Below are positions 51,927 to 60,015 of a DNA stretch of 64,000 nucleotides, one piece after another; within the stretch, counting starts at the first letter, position 1; each line of letters begins with the position of its first letter. Under the pieces are notes generated by a model that was given only the letters and a program-made list of their open reading frames with translations, was not told the DNA's origin and searched no databases. This stretch comes from Nocardia sp. CNY236 (GTDB lineage Bacteria; Actinomycetota; Actinomycetes; Mycobacteriales; Mycobacteriaceae), in the NCBI RefSeq assembly GCF_000482385.1, contig NZ_AXVD01000011.1, forward strand, positions 124,001 to 188,000, read 5' to 3'. Both the position numbers and the translations under genes were made by a program.

Positions 51927-54386
51927 ATGTGCTTGGATCCCCGCATGTGCTCGGATGCCGATACCGTCCGAGCCGGCATGGCGGGCGAGGCGCCTCGCCT
52001 GCCGACTATCGTGCACCGGCGTCTCGCGCAAGACACTGCGGTGACACCGTCGGTCGCCCGGGTCGTGCGCCGTGCCCTCGGTGACGTCGAATCCGACTCT
52101 ACGGTAGAGCCGTTCGAACACTCCGGCATCTTTCTGCGCGCCATTCGCGTCTGCGGTTTTCGCGGCATCGGTCCGGAAGCCACGCTGCACTTACCGCCCG
52201 GGCCGGGCCTCACGCTGGTCGTCGGTCGCAACGGCAGCGGCAAGTCGAGTTTCGCCGAAGCTGCCGAATTCGCCATGACCGGCGGAAACCGCCGGTGGGA
52301 TGGTCGGTCGGCCGCGTGGCGCGAAGGGTGGCGCAACCTGCACGACGGTGCGGGGGCCCGTATCGAGCTGGAGCTGCTCACTGGTGGGTCTGCGCCGGAG
52401 TTGACCATCGGTACACGGTGGGAGGCCGATGCGGACCTTCCCGAGGCGCGCTGGATTCAGCAGCGTGCGCTGGGTCCGCCAACGGAATTCGCCAAAGACA
52501 GATGGTCGACCGAACTCGAGCTCTACCGTCCCTTCCTGTCCTATAGCGAACTGGGTGCGTTGGTCGACGGTAAGCCGAGTGATCTGTTCGACGCACTGCA
52601 CCAGTTGCTCGGGCTCGACGAGCTGACCTTGGCGCAGGAGCGGATCCGAGCACGGCGCTTGGAGCTCGAACGGGCCGTGCGGGATTCACGTCAGCAACGG
52701 CTGGATCTGTTGGAGGTGCTCGGGTCGGTGGCCGACGACCGTGCGGTGCGTGTGGCCGGCTTGTTGCGTCCGGCGCAGCCGGATCTGGCTGCGATCGGTC
52801 GTGAGCTGCGCGGGACGGTGGACGATCCGGTTCTGCCGGACAGCTTGCGGGCGATCGCTCGGCTGACGGTTCCTGCCGTGGCAGAGGTCGAGGAGGTCGC
52901 CGCCCGACTCGAAGTCTGCGGCGCGGCCATCGCCAAGAGGTCCACGACCGATGCCGAGGTCGATCTGCGGGTCCTGGAGCTGTTGCGTGGCGCTCGTGAG
53001 CACCGCGCGCTGACCGGAACCTGTCCGTGCCCGGTCTGCGGGCACGGTACGCTCGACCAGGCGTGGGCTCGTGAGACCGATTCCGTCCTTGCGCAACTCG
53101 CCGCCCGCCGTTCGGCGCTCACCACGGCGCGCGCGGAGCTCGAGAACGCGGTGCGTGCGGCGTTGGCGCTTCCGGATCCGGTTCCGGCAGTGTTGGAATT
53201 CGACCCACGCAACCCGCCATCGGTGGACACCGGTGCGGCGCGGCGTGCCTGGGCGGAGTGGGCTGCGCTGGCCGCCGCCGACTACGCGCCGGACCTGCCG
53301 GACAGGCTGCGCGGTGCACACGTCCGGTTGGTGGATCAACTCGAGCTCCTGCAACGGGGCATCCGCAAAGAACTCGATCGTCTGGACGAAGTGTGGACCC
53401 CGTTGGTCGCGCAGATCGCGCACTGGTTGTCCGGTGCGCGCGAGGTCGCCGCGCACGCAGCCGAACTGCGCACAGCAAAGAAGGCGGAAGAGTGGTTGAA
53501 GTCCGCAACCGCAGGTTTGCGCGGTGAGCGTATGTCTCCGTTGGAGACCACTGCGCAGTGGGTGTGGCGTACCTTGCGGCAGCAGAGCAATGTCGAGCTC
53601 GGCGCGATTCGCCTACAGGGCAACACGGGCACCGCGCGCCGGGTGCTGCTCGATGTGACCGTGGACGACGTGGACGGTGCCGCGTTGGGCGTGATGAGCC
53701 AAGGCGAGTTGCATGCCCTCGGGCTTTCGTTGTTCCTGCCGCGTGCCACGGTTGCGGAGAGCCCTTTTCGTTTCGTCATGATCGACGACCCGGTTCAGGC
53801 GATGGACCCGGCAAAGGTAGACGGACTGGCACACGTATTGGCCACGGTGGCCAGAGCCCGTCAAGTGGTGGTCTTCACGCACGACGAGCGGCTCGCGGAG
53901 GCGGCGCGACGAATGCACCTCGAGGTGACGGTGCTCGAGGTACAGCGTCGCGACCGCTCGGTGGTCGAGGTGCGAACGTCCAGCGACCCGATCCGACGCT
54001 ATCTCGACGACGCCCGCGCGCTGGTACGCACGCCGCAGTTGCCGCCATCCATTGCCGACGAACTGGTGGCCACCTGCTGTCGTTCGGCGGTCGAGGCGGC
54101 CAGTCTGGCTCGGGCCCGGCGCACTCTCCTTGCTACAGGCATGAATCATGGTGAGGTGGAGCGCCACATCGACTCCGCGCACTCGACGAGGGCGAAGGTG
54201 GCATTGGCTGTGTTCGGTGTCGGCAGCAAGATCGACGATCTGAACAAGAACCTGATGGCACGGGAGGGGCGATGGGTGGTAGAGGCGTTGCGCGACACCA
54301 CCGCGGCGGCGCATGTGCCGATCGGACGAAACATGCGCGAACTGATCCGAGCGACCGAGAAGTTCGTGGCGTGGTTGGCCCAGTGA
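51927..54386 (+). CDS. SMC/Rad50-like ATPase with zinc-hook motif and HEPN-like C-terminus
   Basis: This 819-residue protein has a P-loop GRNGSGKSS (about 104-112) after the FRGIGPEA start typical of RecF/SMC-type ATPases. A helical middle contains CPCPVCGHG (about 371-379), a Rad50-like CxxC hook. An ABC-type signature (GVMSQGE, about 591) and a Walker B with D-loop (MIDDPVQAMDP, about 618-628) follow. The last 130 residues are an all-helical domain ending LRDTTAAAHVPIGRNMRELI, with an R-x6-H motif like HEPN RNases; this layout recalls the anticodon nuclease RloC. The start is chosen at 51927 because GGGGAGGGA precedes it. The HEPN assignment is inference. It is divergent from the MoxR/VWA operon. 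Confidence 0.72.
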   Translation: MCLDPRMCSDADTVRAGMAGEAPRLPTIVHRRLAQDTAVTPSVARVVRRALGDVESDSTVEPFEHSGIFLRAIRVCGFRGIGPEATLHLPPGPGLTLVVGRNGSGKSSFAEAAEFAMTGGNRRWDGRSAAWREGWRNLHDGAGARIELELLTGGSAPELTIGTRWEADADLPEARWIQQRALGPPTEFAKDRWSTELELYRPFLSYSELGALVDGKPSDLFDALHQLLGLDELTLAQERIRARRLELERAVRDSRQQRLDLLEVLGSVADDRAVRVAGLLRPAQPDLAAIGRELRGTVDDPVLPDSLRAIARLTVPAVAEVEEVAARLEVCGAAIAKRSTTDAEVDLRVLELLRGAREHRALTGTCPCPVCGHGTLDQAWARETDSVLAQLAARRSALTTARAELENAVRAALALPDPVPAVLEFDPRNPPSVDTGAARRAWAEWAALAAADYAPDLPDRLRGAHVRLVDQLELLQRGIRKELDRLDEVWTPLVAQIAHWLSGAREVAAHAAELRTAKKAEEWLKSATAGLRGERMSPLETTAQWVWRTLRQQSNVELGAIRLQGNTGTARRVLLDVTVDDVDGAALGVMSQGELHALGLSLFLPRATVAESPFRFVMIDDPVQAMDPAKVDGLAHVLATVARARQVVVFTHDERLAEAARRMHLEVTVLEVQRRDRSVVEVRTSSDPIRRYLDDARALVRTPQLPPSIADELVATCCRSAVEAASLARARRTLLATGMNHGEVERHIDSAHSTRAKVALAVFGVGSKIDDLNKNLMAREGRWVVEALRDTTAAAHVPIGRNMRELIRATEKFVAWLAQ

Positions 54387-54393
54387 AGCGCTG

Positions 54394-54882
54394 ATGAGCG
54401 GGCGACGTCGGTCCTCCGGAGCACGGCGTGCGCGCACTGGGCGCGGCCGTTCTGCCCGGCACGGTGCGCGAGCCCCGCAGAACGGGGAGTCCGGACCCCG
54501 TGTGTCTCGTCCGTCGATGATCGAGCGCATGGACACTGTCGATCTACTGCTCGCTGGGTCGGTCACGGCCGCGGGCGGATTGTGGTCGCGGGCAACAGCA
54601 TGGATCCTGCGGATCGCTGTGGAGCAAGCCGTCGACGACCTGTGGTTGGGTGTGGCGCCGGCGTTGGTTCGTTGCCCGATGCGGGCACAGCTCATCGCGC
54701 TGCGGGCATTCGCGGGACCGGATGTGGCAGCCGAGGTGGCGGTGCTGTGGACGGCGCTGTCGCGCGCGGCTCATCACCACGACTACGAACTCGCGCCGAG
54801 CGTCACCGATCTACGTCGCTGGCGGGAACAGACCATCGCCATCATTGCTCGGTTGGACGCAGTCGGTGGCTGCCGAGAGTGA
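54394..54882 (+). CDS. Small helical protein with HEPN-like motif, partner of the SMC-like ATPase
   Basis: This protein of up to 162 residues starts 7 bp after the ATPase stop. The first 45 residues are Arg/Gly-rich and may not be translated; an ATG at 54517 is an alternative. The rest is a helical bundle. Near its end LSRAAHHHDYELAPS carries an R-x4-H motif, as in HEPN domains, followed by a helix TDLRRWREQTIAII. The close spacing suggests it is made with the ATPase. No family is recognised. HEPN-type RNase or antitoxin function is a guess from the motif and the context. Confidence 0.6.
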   Translation: MSGRRRSSGARRARTGRGRSARHGARAPQNGESGPRVSRPSMIERMDTVDLLLAGSVTAAGGLWSRATAWILRIAVEQAVDDLWLGVAPALVRCPMRAQLIALRAFAGPDVAAEVAVLWTALSRAAHHHDYELAPSVTDLRRWREQTIAIIARLDAVGGCRE

Positions 54883-54956
54883 GTCACCGCCGTGCGGCGC
54901 TGCCCGGATCGACCTGTTCGGCCGGCGCGCCACATCGGCCGGTAGCGTCGGCGAGC

Positions 54957-55232
54957 ATGGCACGAGTCGTGATCGAGTACTGCACCCAATGCCGCTGGCT
55001 GCTGCGCGCGAGTTGGATGGCGCAAGAATTGCTCAGCACCTTCGACACCGAATTGGGTGAGGTTGCGCTCGTCCCGGGCTCGGGGGGCATTTTTCGAATC
55101 ACCGTCGACGGTGAACAGATCTGGGAGCGCAAGGCCGACGGTGGGTTTCCCGACATCGCGACCCTCAAGCAGCGAGTGCGTGACCGGGTCGCGCCCAGTC
55201 GCGACCTCGGTCACCTGGACCGGCGCGACTGA
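54957..55232 (+). CDS. SelT/SelW/SelH-family thioredoxin-like protein (Cys form)
   Basis: This 91-residue protein has the Rdx-family motif YCTQCRW at residues 7-13, with both positions cysteine rather than selenocysteine. It is followed by the family-typical sequence (LLSTFDTELGEVALVPGSGGIFRI...WERKADGGFP). The family has a thioredoxin-like fold and is thought to act in redox control. The ATG at 54957 is supported by alignment with the short family. It lies 74 bp after the ATPase partner gene and converges on the cell-wall block; no link to either is evident. Confidence 0.88.
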   Translation: MARVVIEYCTQCRWLLRASWMAQELLSTFDTELGEVALVPGSGGIFRITVDGEQIWERKADGGFPDIATLKQRVRDRVAPSRDLGHLDRRD

Positions 55233-55272
55233 CGTCACCGCCGCGGCCGGCATTCGGCTCGCGGCCGGGTCG

Positions 55273-56352
55273 TCACACGTCGGTGGAGAATCGGATGCCG
55301 CCGTCGGGGAGTTCCACCCCAGGCCAGATACGAGCGCCGCGCAGCAGCTCACAACGAGCGCCGATATTCGCGCCGTCACCGATGACGCCGTCGCGAATCA
55401 GCGCTCGTGGACCGATGCGTGCACCGAAGCCGATGATCGAGCGTTCGACCGTGGCGCCCGCCTCGATGACCGCACCATCGAAAACGACCGCACCGTCCAA
55501 GCGCGCTCCCGCTCCGATTTCGGCGCCGCGGCCGATGACCGTGCCGCCGATGAGTACCGCGCCGGGAGCGACACCCCCGCTGGGGTGGACCAGTGATTCG
55601 CGCCGCTGGCCCGGTAGCGCGGGGGAGGGGGCGATGCCACGCACCAGGTCCGCCGAGCCGCGCACGAAGTCTTCGGGGGTGCCCATGTCGCGCCAGTAGG
55701 AGGTGTCGACGTGACCGTGGATGTGCGCGCCTTCGGCCAAGAGTGCGGGGAATACTTCCCGTTCCACCGAGACCGGGCGTCCGACCGGGATCTTCTCGAT
55801 GTATTCGCGGCGGAACACGTAGCACCCGGCATTGATCTGGTCGGTGGGCGGGTCCTGGGTCTTCTCCAGGAACGCAGTGACCCGACCGTGGTCGTCGGTC
55901 GGCACACAGCCGAATGCGCGGGGGTCGCCGACCCGCACCAGATGCAGCGTCACATCTGCGCGTGCCGCCTCGTGCGTGTCGAGCACCGCCCCGAGATCGC
56001 TGCCCCCGAGCACGTCTCCGTTGAAGACCATCACCGTATCGGCGCGCAGCTTGGGCAGAACGTTCCGGATCCCGCCTCCGGTCCCCAGTGGTTCGGTCTC
56101 GGTGACGTACTCGAGCTCCAGCCCGAGTTCGGAGCCGTCGCCGAAGTGCTCCTCGAACACTTCGGCTCTGAACGAGGTACCCAGCACTACATGAGTGATC
56201 CCCGCTTCGGCGATGCGGGCCAGCAGATGGGTCAGGAAGGGCAGTCCCGCCGTCGGCAGCATGGGTTTCGGTGCCGAGAGCGTCAGCGGACGCAGCCGCG
56301 TGCCCTGGCCGCCGACCAGGATCACAGCATCGGTGCCGGCATTTCCTGTCAT
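55273..56352 (-). CDS. manB: Mannose-1-phosphate guanylyltransferase
   Basis: This 359-residue nucleotidyltransferase makes GDP-mannose from mannose-1-phosphate and GTP. The nucleotide-binding signature GGQGTRLRPLT is at about residues 14-24, KPMLP follows, and the metal-binding FNGDVLGG is near 105. A C-terminal left-handed beta-helix region (PGAVLIGGTVIGRGAEIGAG) is typical. It matches M. tuberculosis Rv3264c (359 residues), and the next genes wbbL and rmlD stand in the same order. GDP-mannose feeds phosphatidylinositol mannosides, lipomannan and protein O-mannosylation. The ATG at 56352 is preceded by GGGGAG; a GTG one codon upstream is possible. Confidence 0.92.
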   Translation of the reverse strand: MTGNAGTDAVILVGGQGTRLRPLTLSAPKPMLPTAGLPFLTHLLARIAEAGITHVVLGTSFRAEVFEEHFGDGSELGLELEYVTETEPLGTGGGIRNVLPKLRADTVMVFNGDVLGGSDLGAVLDTHEAARADVTLHLVRVGDPRAFGCVPTDDHGRVTAFLEKTQDPPTDQINAGCYVFRREYIEKIPVGRPVSVEREVFPALLAEGAHIHGHVDTSYWRDMGTPEDFVRGSADLVRGIAPSPALPGQRRESLVHPSGGVAPGAVLIGGTVIGRGAEIGAGARLDGAVVFDGAVIEAGATVERSIIGFGARIGPRALIRDGVIGDGANIGARCELLRGARIWPGVELPDGGIRFSTDV

Positions 56353-56427
56353 CACGCTCCCCTGTCCACACTGTTGTTCTCGCTCGCGGCGTCCGTGGTC
56401 GCCCGCGGCTGGTTGTTGCTTCGGCCG

Positions 56428-57402
56428 TTATCCTGCGCCGCGCGCCCGACGGCGCAGGGCAGATCGAACCGCAATCTTTGCGCGCACCGCAAGTCCGGCC
56501 CGCAAAGCCAATCGCAGTGGGGCCTGCCACCAGCGCGGATGTCGATCGGCCTGGAAGCGGTAGGCACTGGCGTGATGAGCGGACAGTGTCACCTCTGGGT
56601 GGCGTTCGGCTGCGTGCCCCTGGGCGTGGGAGACCTCGGCATCGGGCACGAACACGTTGTGCCACCCGGCCTTGCCCAAGCGATCGCCGAAGTCGACATC
56701 CTCCAGATACATGAAGTACCGCGAGTCGAAGCCGTCGATCGAATCGAAGGCTGCGCGCCGCACCAGCAGGCACGACCCGGACAGCCATCCGACTGGCCGC
56801 TCGGATATGTGCTCGGTGTCCTGTCGATAGCGGCGAGTCCACGGGTTGGACCTCCACAGCGTGCCCAGCACCGCGTGCCCGGCACCGTCGAGCAGCCCCG
56901 GTACCCGACGGGCCGAAGGGTAGATCCTGCCGTCCGGCTCTCGCACCAGGGGACCGAGCGCGCCCGCGCGTGGCCAGCGTTTCGCCGCCGCGAGCAGTGT
57001 ATCGATGCACCCGGCGCCCCAGCGGATGTCCGGATTGGCGATCACGATGAACTCGACGGCCGGGTCGATCTCCGCGACCGCGCGGTTGATCGCGCCGCCA
57101 TAACCGATATTGCCGCCGGTGGGCAGCAGCCGCACCTGTGCGTGATTCTGTGCGACCTGCTCGGGCACGCCGTCCACCGACCCGTTGTCGGCCAAGATCA
57201 CCTGGGGATTCGCCGTGGTGGCCCCGGCGAGCGAAGTGATGAAGTGCACGAGATGTGCACCCGGTGAGTAGGTGACAGTGACGACGGCCACCTGGGCGGG
57301 CGCATCGGAATTCGGATCACTTCCGGTGGTGCTCCCTCGACGCTCGGACGCACCGTCAGCGGTAGCTGCTGGGTCGAGGGTCCGCTCGCTGCGCTCGTTC
57401 AC
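56428..57402 (-). CDS. wbbL: Rhamnosyltransferase of the arabinogalactan linker
   Basis: This glycosyltransferase family 2 enzyme, about 324 residues, transfers rhamnose from dTDP-rhamnose to the decaprenyl-PP-GlcNAc linker of arabinogalactan. It has the GT2 segments VVTVTYSPG, ILADNGSVDG, TGGNIGYGGAINRAV, IVIANPDI and the later YLEDVDFGDRLGKAGW. It follows rmlD (downstream on the minus strand) and precedes manB, as in Rv3265c. The GTG at 57402 is chosen because the conserved domain starts about 45 residues later and upstream sequence is not family-like; a start at 57429 is possible. The 26-bp repeats at 57407-57510 lie directly upstream. Confidence 0.9.
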   Translation of the reverse strand: MNERSERTLDPAATADGASERRGSTTGSDPNSDAPAQVAVVTVTYSPGAHLVHFITSLAGATTANPQVILADNGSVDGVPEQVAQNHAQVRLLPTGGNIGYGGAINRAVAEIDPAVEFIVIANPDIRWGAGCIDTLLAAAKRWPRAGALGPLVREPDGRIYPSARRVPGLLDGAGHAVLGTLWRSNPWTRRYRQDTEHISERPVGWLSGSCLLVRRAAFDSIDGFDSRYFMYLEDVDFGDRLGKAGWHNVFVPDAEVSHAQGHAAERHPEVTLSAHHASAYRFQADRHPRWWQAPLRLALRAGLAVRAKIAVRSALRRRARGAG

Positions 57403-57406
57403 ATCC

Positions 57407-57510
57407 GCCCACCCTAGTCCGACGAGCACACCCTGGCGTGTAGCCCGACGATCAGGCTCTGGCGTGTAGTCCGACGATCACGCGCTGGCGTGTGGACCGA
57501 CCGTCACGCC
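57407..57510. repeat. 26-bp tandem repeat, about four copies, between rmlD and wbbL
   Basis: Units beginning CTGGCGTGTAG or CTGGCGTGTGG recur exactly every 26 bp at 57433, 57459 and 57485, with a degenerate unit before (from 57407). The array fills the gap between the rmlD stop (57504) and the wbbL start, with its last bases inside the rmlD end. It may act as a binding site or mRNA structure, or be passive slippage. Confidence 0.9.
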
Positions 57511-58361
57511 AGGGCTTGCCGCAATGCCGTGCGCCAGTCTCGCAGCGGAGTCAGCCCGGACGCGTCCCAGGACCGCGGAGACAAGACCGAATAGGCCGGG
57601 CGGCGTGCGGGTCTGGGAAACCTCGAGGAGTCACAGGGGCGCACTCGGTCGGGGTCTGCTCCGACCAGGGTGAAAACTGCGCGCGCAAGGTCGAATCGGC
57701 TGGCGGCGCCGGAATTGGTGGCGTGCAGCACCCGTGCCGCGTCCGGGCGCGTAACCAGTTCCAACAGTGCGCCGGCCAGATCGGCGGCGTAGGTGGGGGA
57801 GCCGACCTCGTCGTCGACGACATCGACTGTGTCGCGCTCCCGTTCCAGACGTCGCATCGTCGCCACGAAATCGCCGTCGCGTCCGGCGTATACCCACGCG
57901 GTACGGACCACATGAGCGTTCGGACAGTGCGCGAGCACTTCTCGTTCACCGGCGAGCTTGGACCTGCCGTACACCGAAGACGGTCCGGTCGGATCGGTCG
58001 TGTCGTATGGTCGACGGCACGTGCCCGCAAAGACGTAATCCGTCGACAGATGGATCAGTCGGGCATCGACCGCCGCGCACGCGGCGGCCAGGACTGCCGG
58101 TCCGGTCGCATTGCCCGCAAAGGCGGTTTCGGTTTCGGTTTCGGCTCGATCCACCGCGGTGTAGGCCGCGCAGTTCACCACCACGTCGCCGGGCGCGAGA
58201 ACCGAGCGCACCGCGGCGGAATCGGTGATGTCGAGCGCACTGCGCGCGAAGCCGCGCGCGGCCGGGGCGAGGCGCAGAAGTTCCCGACCCACCTGGCCGC
58301 CTGCCCCGGTGACGACGAGGCGGCCGGATACGGTGGAGTCGACGGTGGTGAGGTCGGTCAC
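57504..58361 (-). CDS. rmlD: dTDP-4-dehydrorhamnose reductase
   Basis: This 285-residue SDR-type reductase makes dTDP-L-rhamnose, the donor for the WbbL reaction encoded downstream. It has the Rossmann motif VTGAGGQVGREL (about 17-28), NCAAYTAVDRAE, LSTDYVFAG and the YGRSKLAGE catalytic Tyr/Lys pair. The GTG at 58361 is the most family-like start; an ATG at 58424 would add 21 residues and reach the divergent LCP gene. The order manB-wbbL-rmlD plus the divergent LCP gene is that of Rv3264c-Rv3267. In mycobacteria the linker-unit genes are essential for the cell wall. Confidence 0.92.
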   Translation of the reverse strand: MTDLTTVDSTVSGRLVVTGAGGQVGRELLRLAPAARGFARSALDITDSAAVRSVLAPGDVVVNCAAYTAVDRAETETETAFAGNATGPAVLAAACAAVDARLIHLSTDYVFAGTCRRPYDTTDPTGPSSVYGRSKLAGEREVLAHCPNAHVVRTAWVYAGRDGDFVATMRRLERERDTVDVVDDEVGSPTYAADLAGALLELVTRPDAARVLHATNSGAASRFDLARAVFTLVGADPDRVRPCDSSRFPRPARRPAYSVLSPRSWDASGLTPLRDWRTALRQALA

Positions 58362-58422
58362 GGGCGCAAGTGTGGCACGTTTGTTCGCGGTCGACGCTAT
58401 CGGAAACGATCGTTCGTTCGAC

Positions 58423-60015
58423 ATGCCGCGCCCGGGGCCGAGAATTGGGCCGAAAGTAGGTGATGGCGCGGCAGTCTCCCAGGTGTGGCAGGTCTCGGTG
58501 TCGGCGAGAGGATGCGCAGTGTCGCAGTGGAGAGGTCCGGTCGTGTCGTCGCGGCCGCCTGTACGGCCCGCGGTGTCGTCTCGGCGCACGTTGCGCATGG
58601 TCACCGCGACCACGGCTGCTGTCGTGCTCGTGCTCACCGGTTTCGCCTGGCGCGGCGTGGACGCGCTGGTCTCCACCATCGAGCGTATCGATGGCCTGGG
58701 TCTCGGTGGCGGGCGAGATGGAGCGGTCGACATCTTGATGGTGGGTATGGACAGCCGCAGTGATGCCCACGGCAACCCATTGTCCGACCACGAGCGCGCG
58801 ATGCTGCATGCCGGCGACGAGGTCGGCACCAACACCGATACCATCGTGTTGCTGCGAGTCCCGAGCGACGGCCGGTCGGCCACCGCGATCTCGATTCCGC
58901 GGGACTCCTACGTGCGTATTCCAGGTGGCGGAATGGGCAAGATCAACTCGGTGTACGGCGCCACCGCGCAGACCCGTCGGTCGACGTTGTTGGGACGAGG
59001 TGTCGCCGAGGCCGAAGCGTGGCGCCAGGCCACCCGGGCGGGCAGGCAGGCGCTGATCGAAACGGTGGCCACGCTCACCGGTGTCACCATCGACCATTAC
59101 GCGGAGGTGAGTTTGCTCGGTTTCGTACTGCTCACCGATGCTGTCGGCGGAGTCGAGATATGCCTGAACCACCGCGTCGACGATTGGATGTCCGGCGCCG
59201 ACTTCCCTGCGGGCCGCCAACGCCTCAACGGGGTACAGGCATTGAGTTTCGTGCGTCAGCGGCATGGTCTGCCGCGCGGCGACCTGGATCGCATCGTGCG
59301 CCAGCAGGTGTTCATGGCGCAGTTGGTAGGACAAGTGCTCAGCGCGAAGACCCTGAGCAACCCGGCCGGACTCGAGCGGCTCGGCGCGGCGGTCGGGCGC
59401 ACTGTCGTGCTCGACGAACGGTGGGATGCGCTGGCGTTCTTGCGGCGACTCGACGAGCTGTCCGGCCAACAGGTGACCTTCGTGACCATTCCAGTGACCG
59501 ATCCCGACGCATCCACCAGCAGCGGCGAGTCGGTGATCGACGTCGATGTCGAGTCGGTCGAGACCTTCGTCGCCTCCCTGGTCGGCGATGGCGAGACCGC
59601 TGGTGACTCCGAGCCGGTCACCGACCCCGCGACGGTGACCGTCAGCGTCTACAACGCTGGCACGGTCGACGGATTGGCTGCCGAGGTGGCCGGGAGGCTC
59701 AGCGCCACCGGTTTCGGTCGTGGCACAGTGACCAACTACGCCGGCCCGGCAGTGACGAGCAGTCGGATCTTCGCCTCGACCACCTCGAGCGCGTCGGCTC
59801 GGGCGGTGTCCGAGGCGCTCGGTGGACTGTCGATTCTCGCAGATCCGGCACTGTCGCCCGAAGCGGTGAGGGTCGTACTGGCGAGCGACTATTCTGGTCC
59901 GGGCTCCGCGGCCAGCCGGGTGTTCGATCCGTCCGCCACCGCGACCTCGGTCGCCCCCGTCCCATCCGCCCTACCGATCGATGCAGGTCACACCGGACCG
60001 AAATGCGTGAACTGA
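58423..60015 (+). CDS. lcp1: LytR-CpsA-Psr (LCP) arabinogalactan-peptidoglycan ligase, Lcp1-like
   Basis: This protein of about 530 residues has a cytoplasmic N-terminal region and a transmembrane helix (MVTATTAAVVLVLTGFAWRG, near 70-89). An LCP catalytic domain follows, with SIPRDSYVRIPG, GKINSVYG and FVRQRHGLPRGDLDRIVRQQ, carrying the conserved Arg and Asp residues. A C-terminal LytR_C domain (VSVYNAGTVDGLAAEVAGRLSATGF) comes after. This matches Rv3267, which attaches arabinogalactan to peptidoglycan. The start is uncertain: the ATG at 58423 sits back to back with rmlD; later GTG starts are possible. The following gene overlaps its stop codon. Confidence 0.9.
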   Translation: MPRPGPRIGPKVGDGAAVSQVWQVSVSARGCAVSQWRGPVVSSRPPVRPAVSSRRTLRMVTATTAAVVLVLTGFAWRGVDALVSTIERIDGLGLGGGRDGAVDILMVGMDSRSDAHGNPLSDHERAMLHAGDEVGTNTDTIVLLRVPSDGRSATAISIPRDSYVRIPGGGMGKINSVYGATAQTRRSTLLGRGVAEAEAWRQATRAGRQALIETVATLTGVTIDHYAEVSLLGFVLLTDAVGGVEICLNHRVDDWMSGADFPAGRQRLNGVQALSFVRQRHGLPRGDLDRIVRQQVFMAQLVGQVLSAKTLSNPAGLERLGAAVGRTVVLDERWDALAFLRRLDELSGQQVTFVTIPVTDPDASTSSGESVIDVDVESVETFVASLVGDGETAGDSEPVTDPATVTVSVYNAGTVDGLAAEVAGRLSATGFGRGTVTNYAGPAVTSSRIFASTTSSASARAVSEALGGLSILADPALSPEAVRVVLASDYSGPGSAASRVFDPSATATSVAPVPSALPIDAGHTGPKCVN

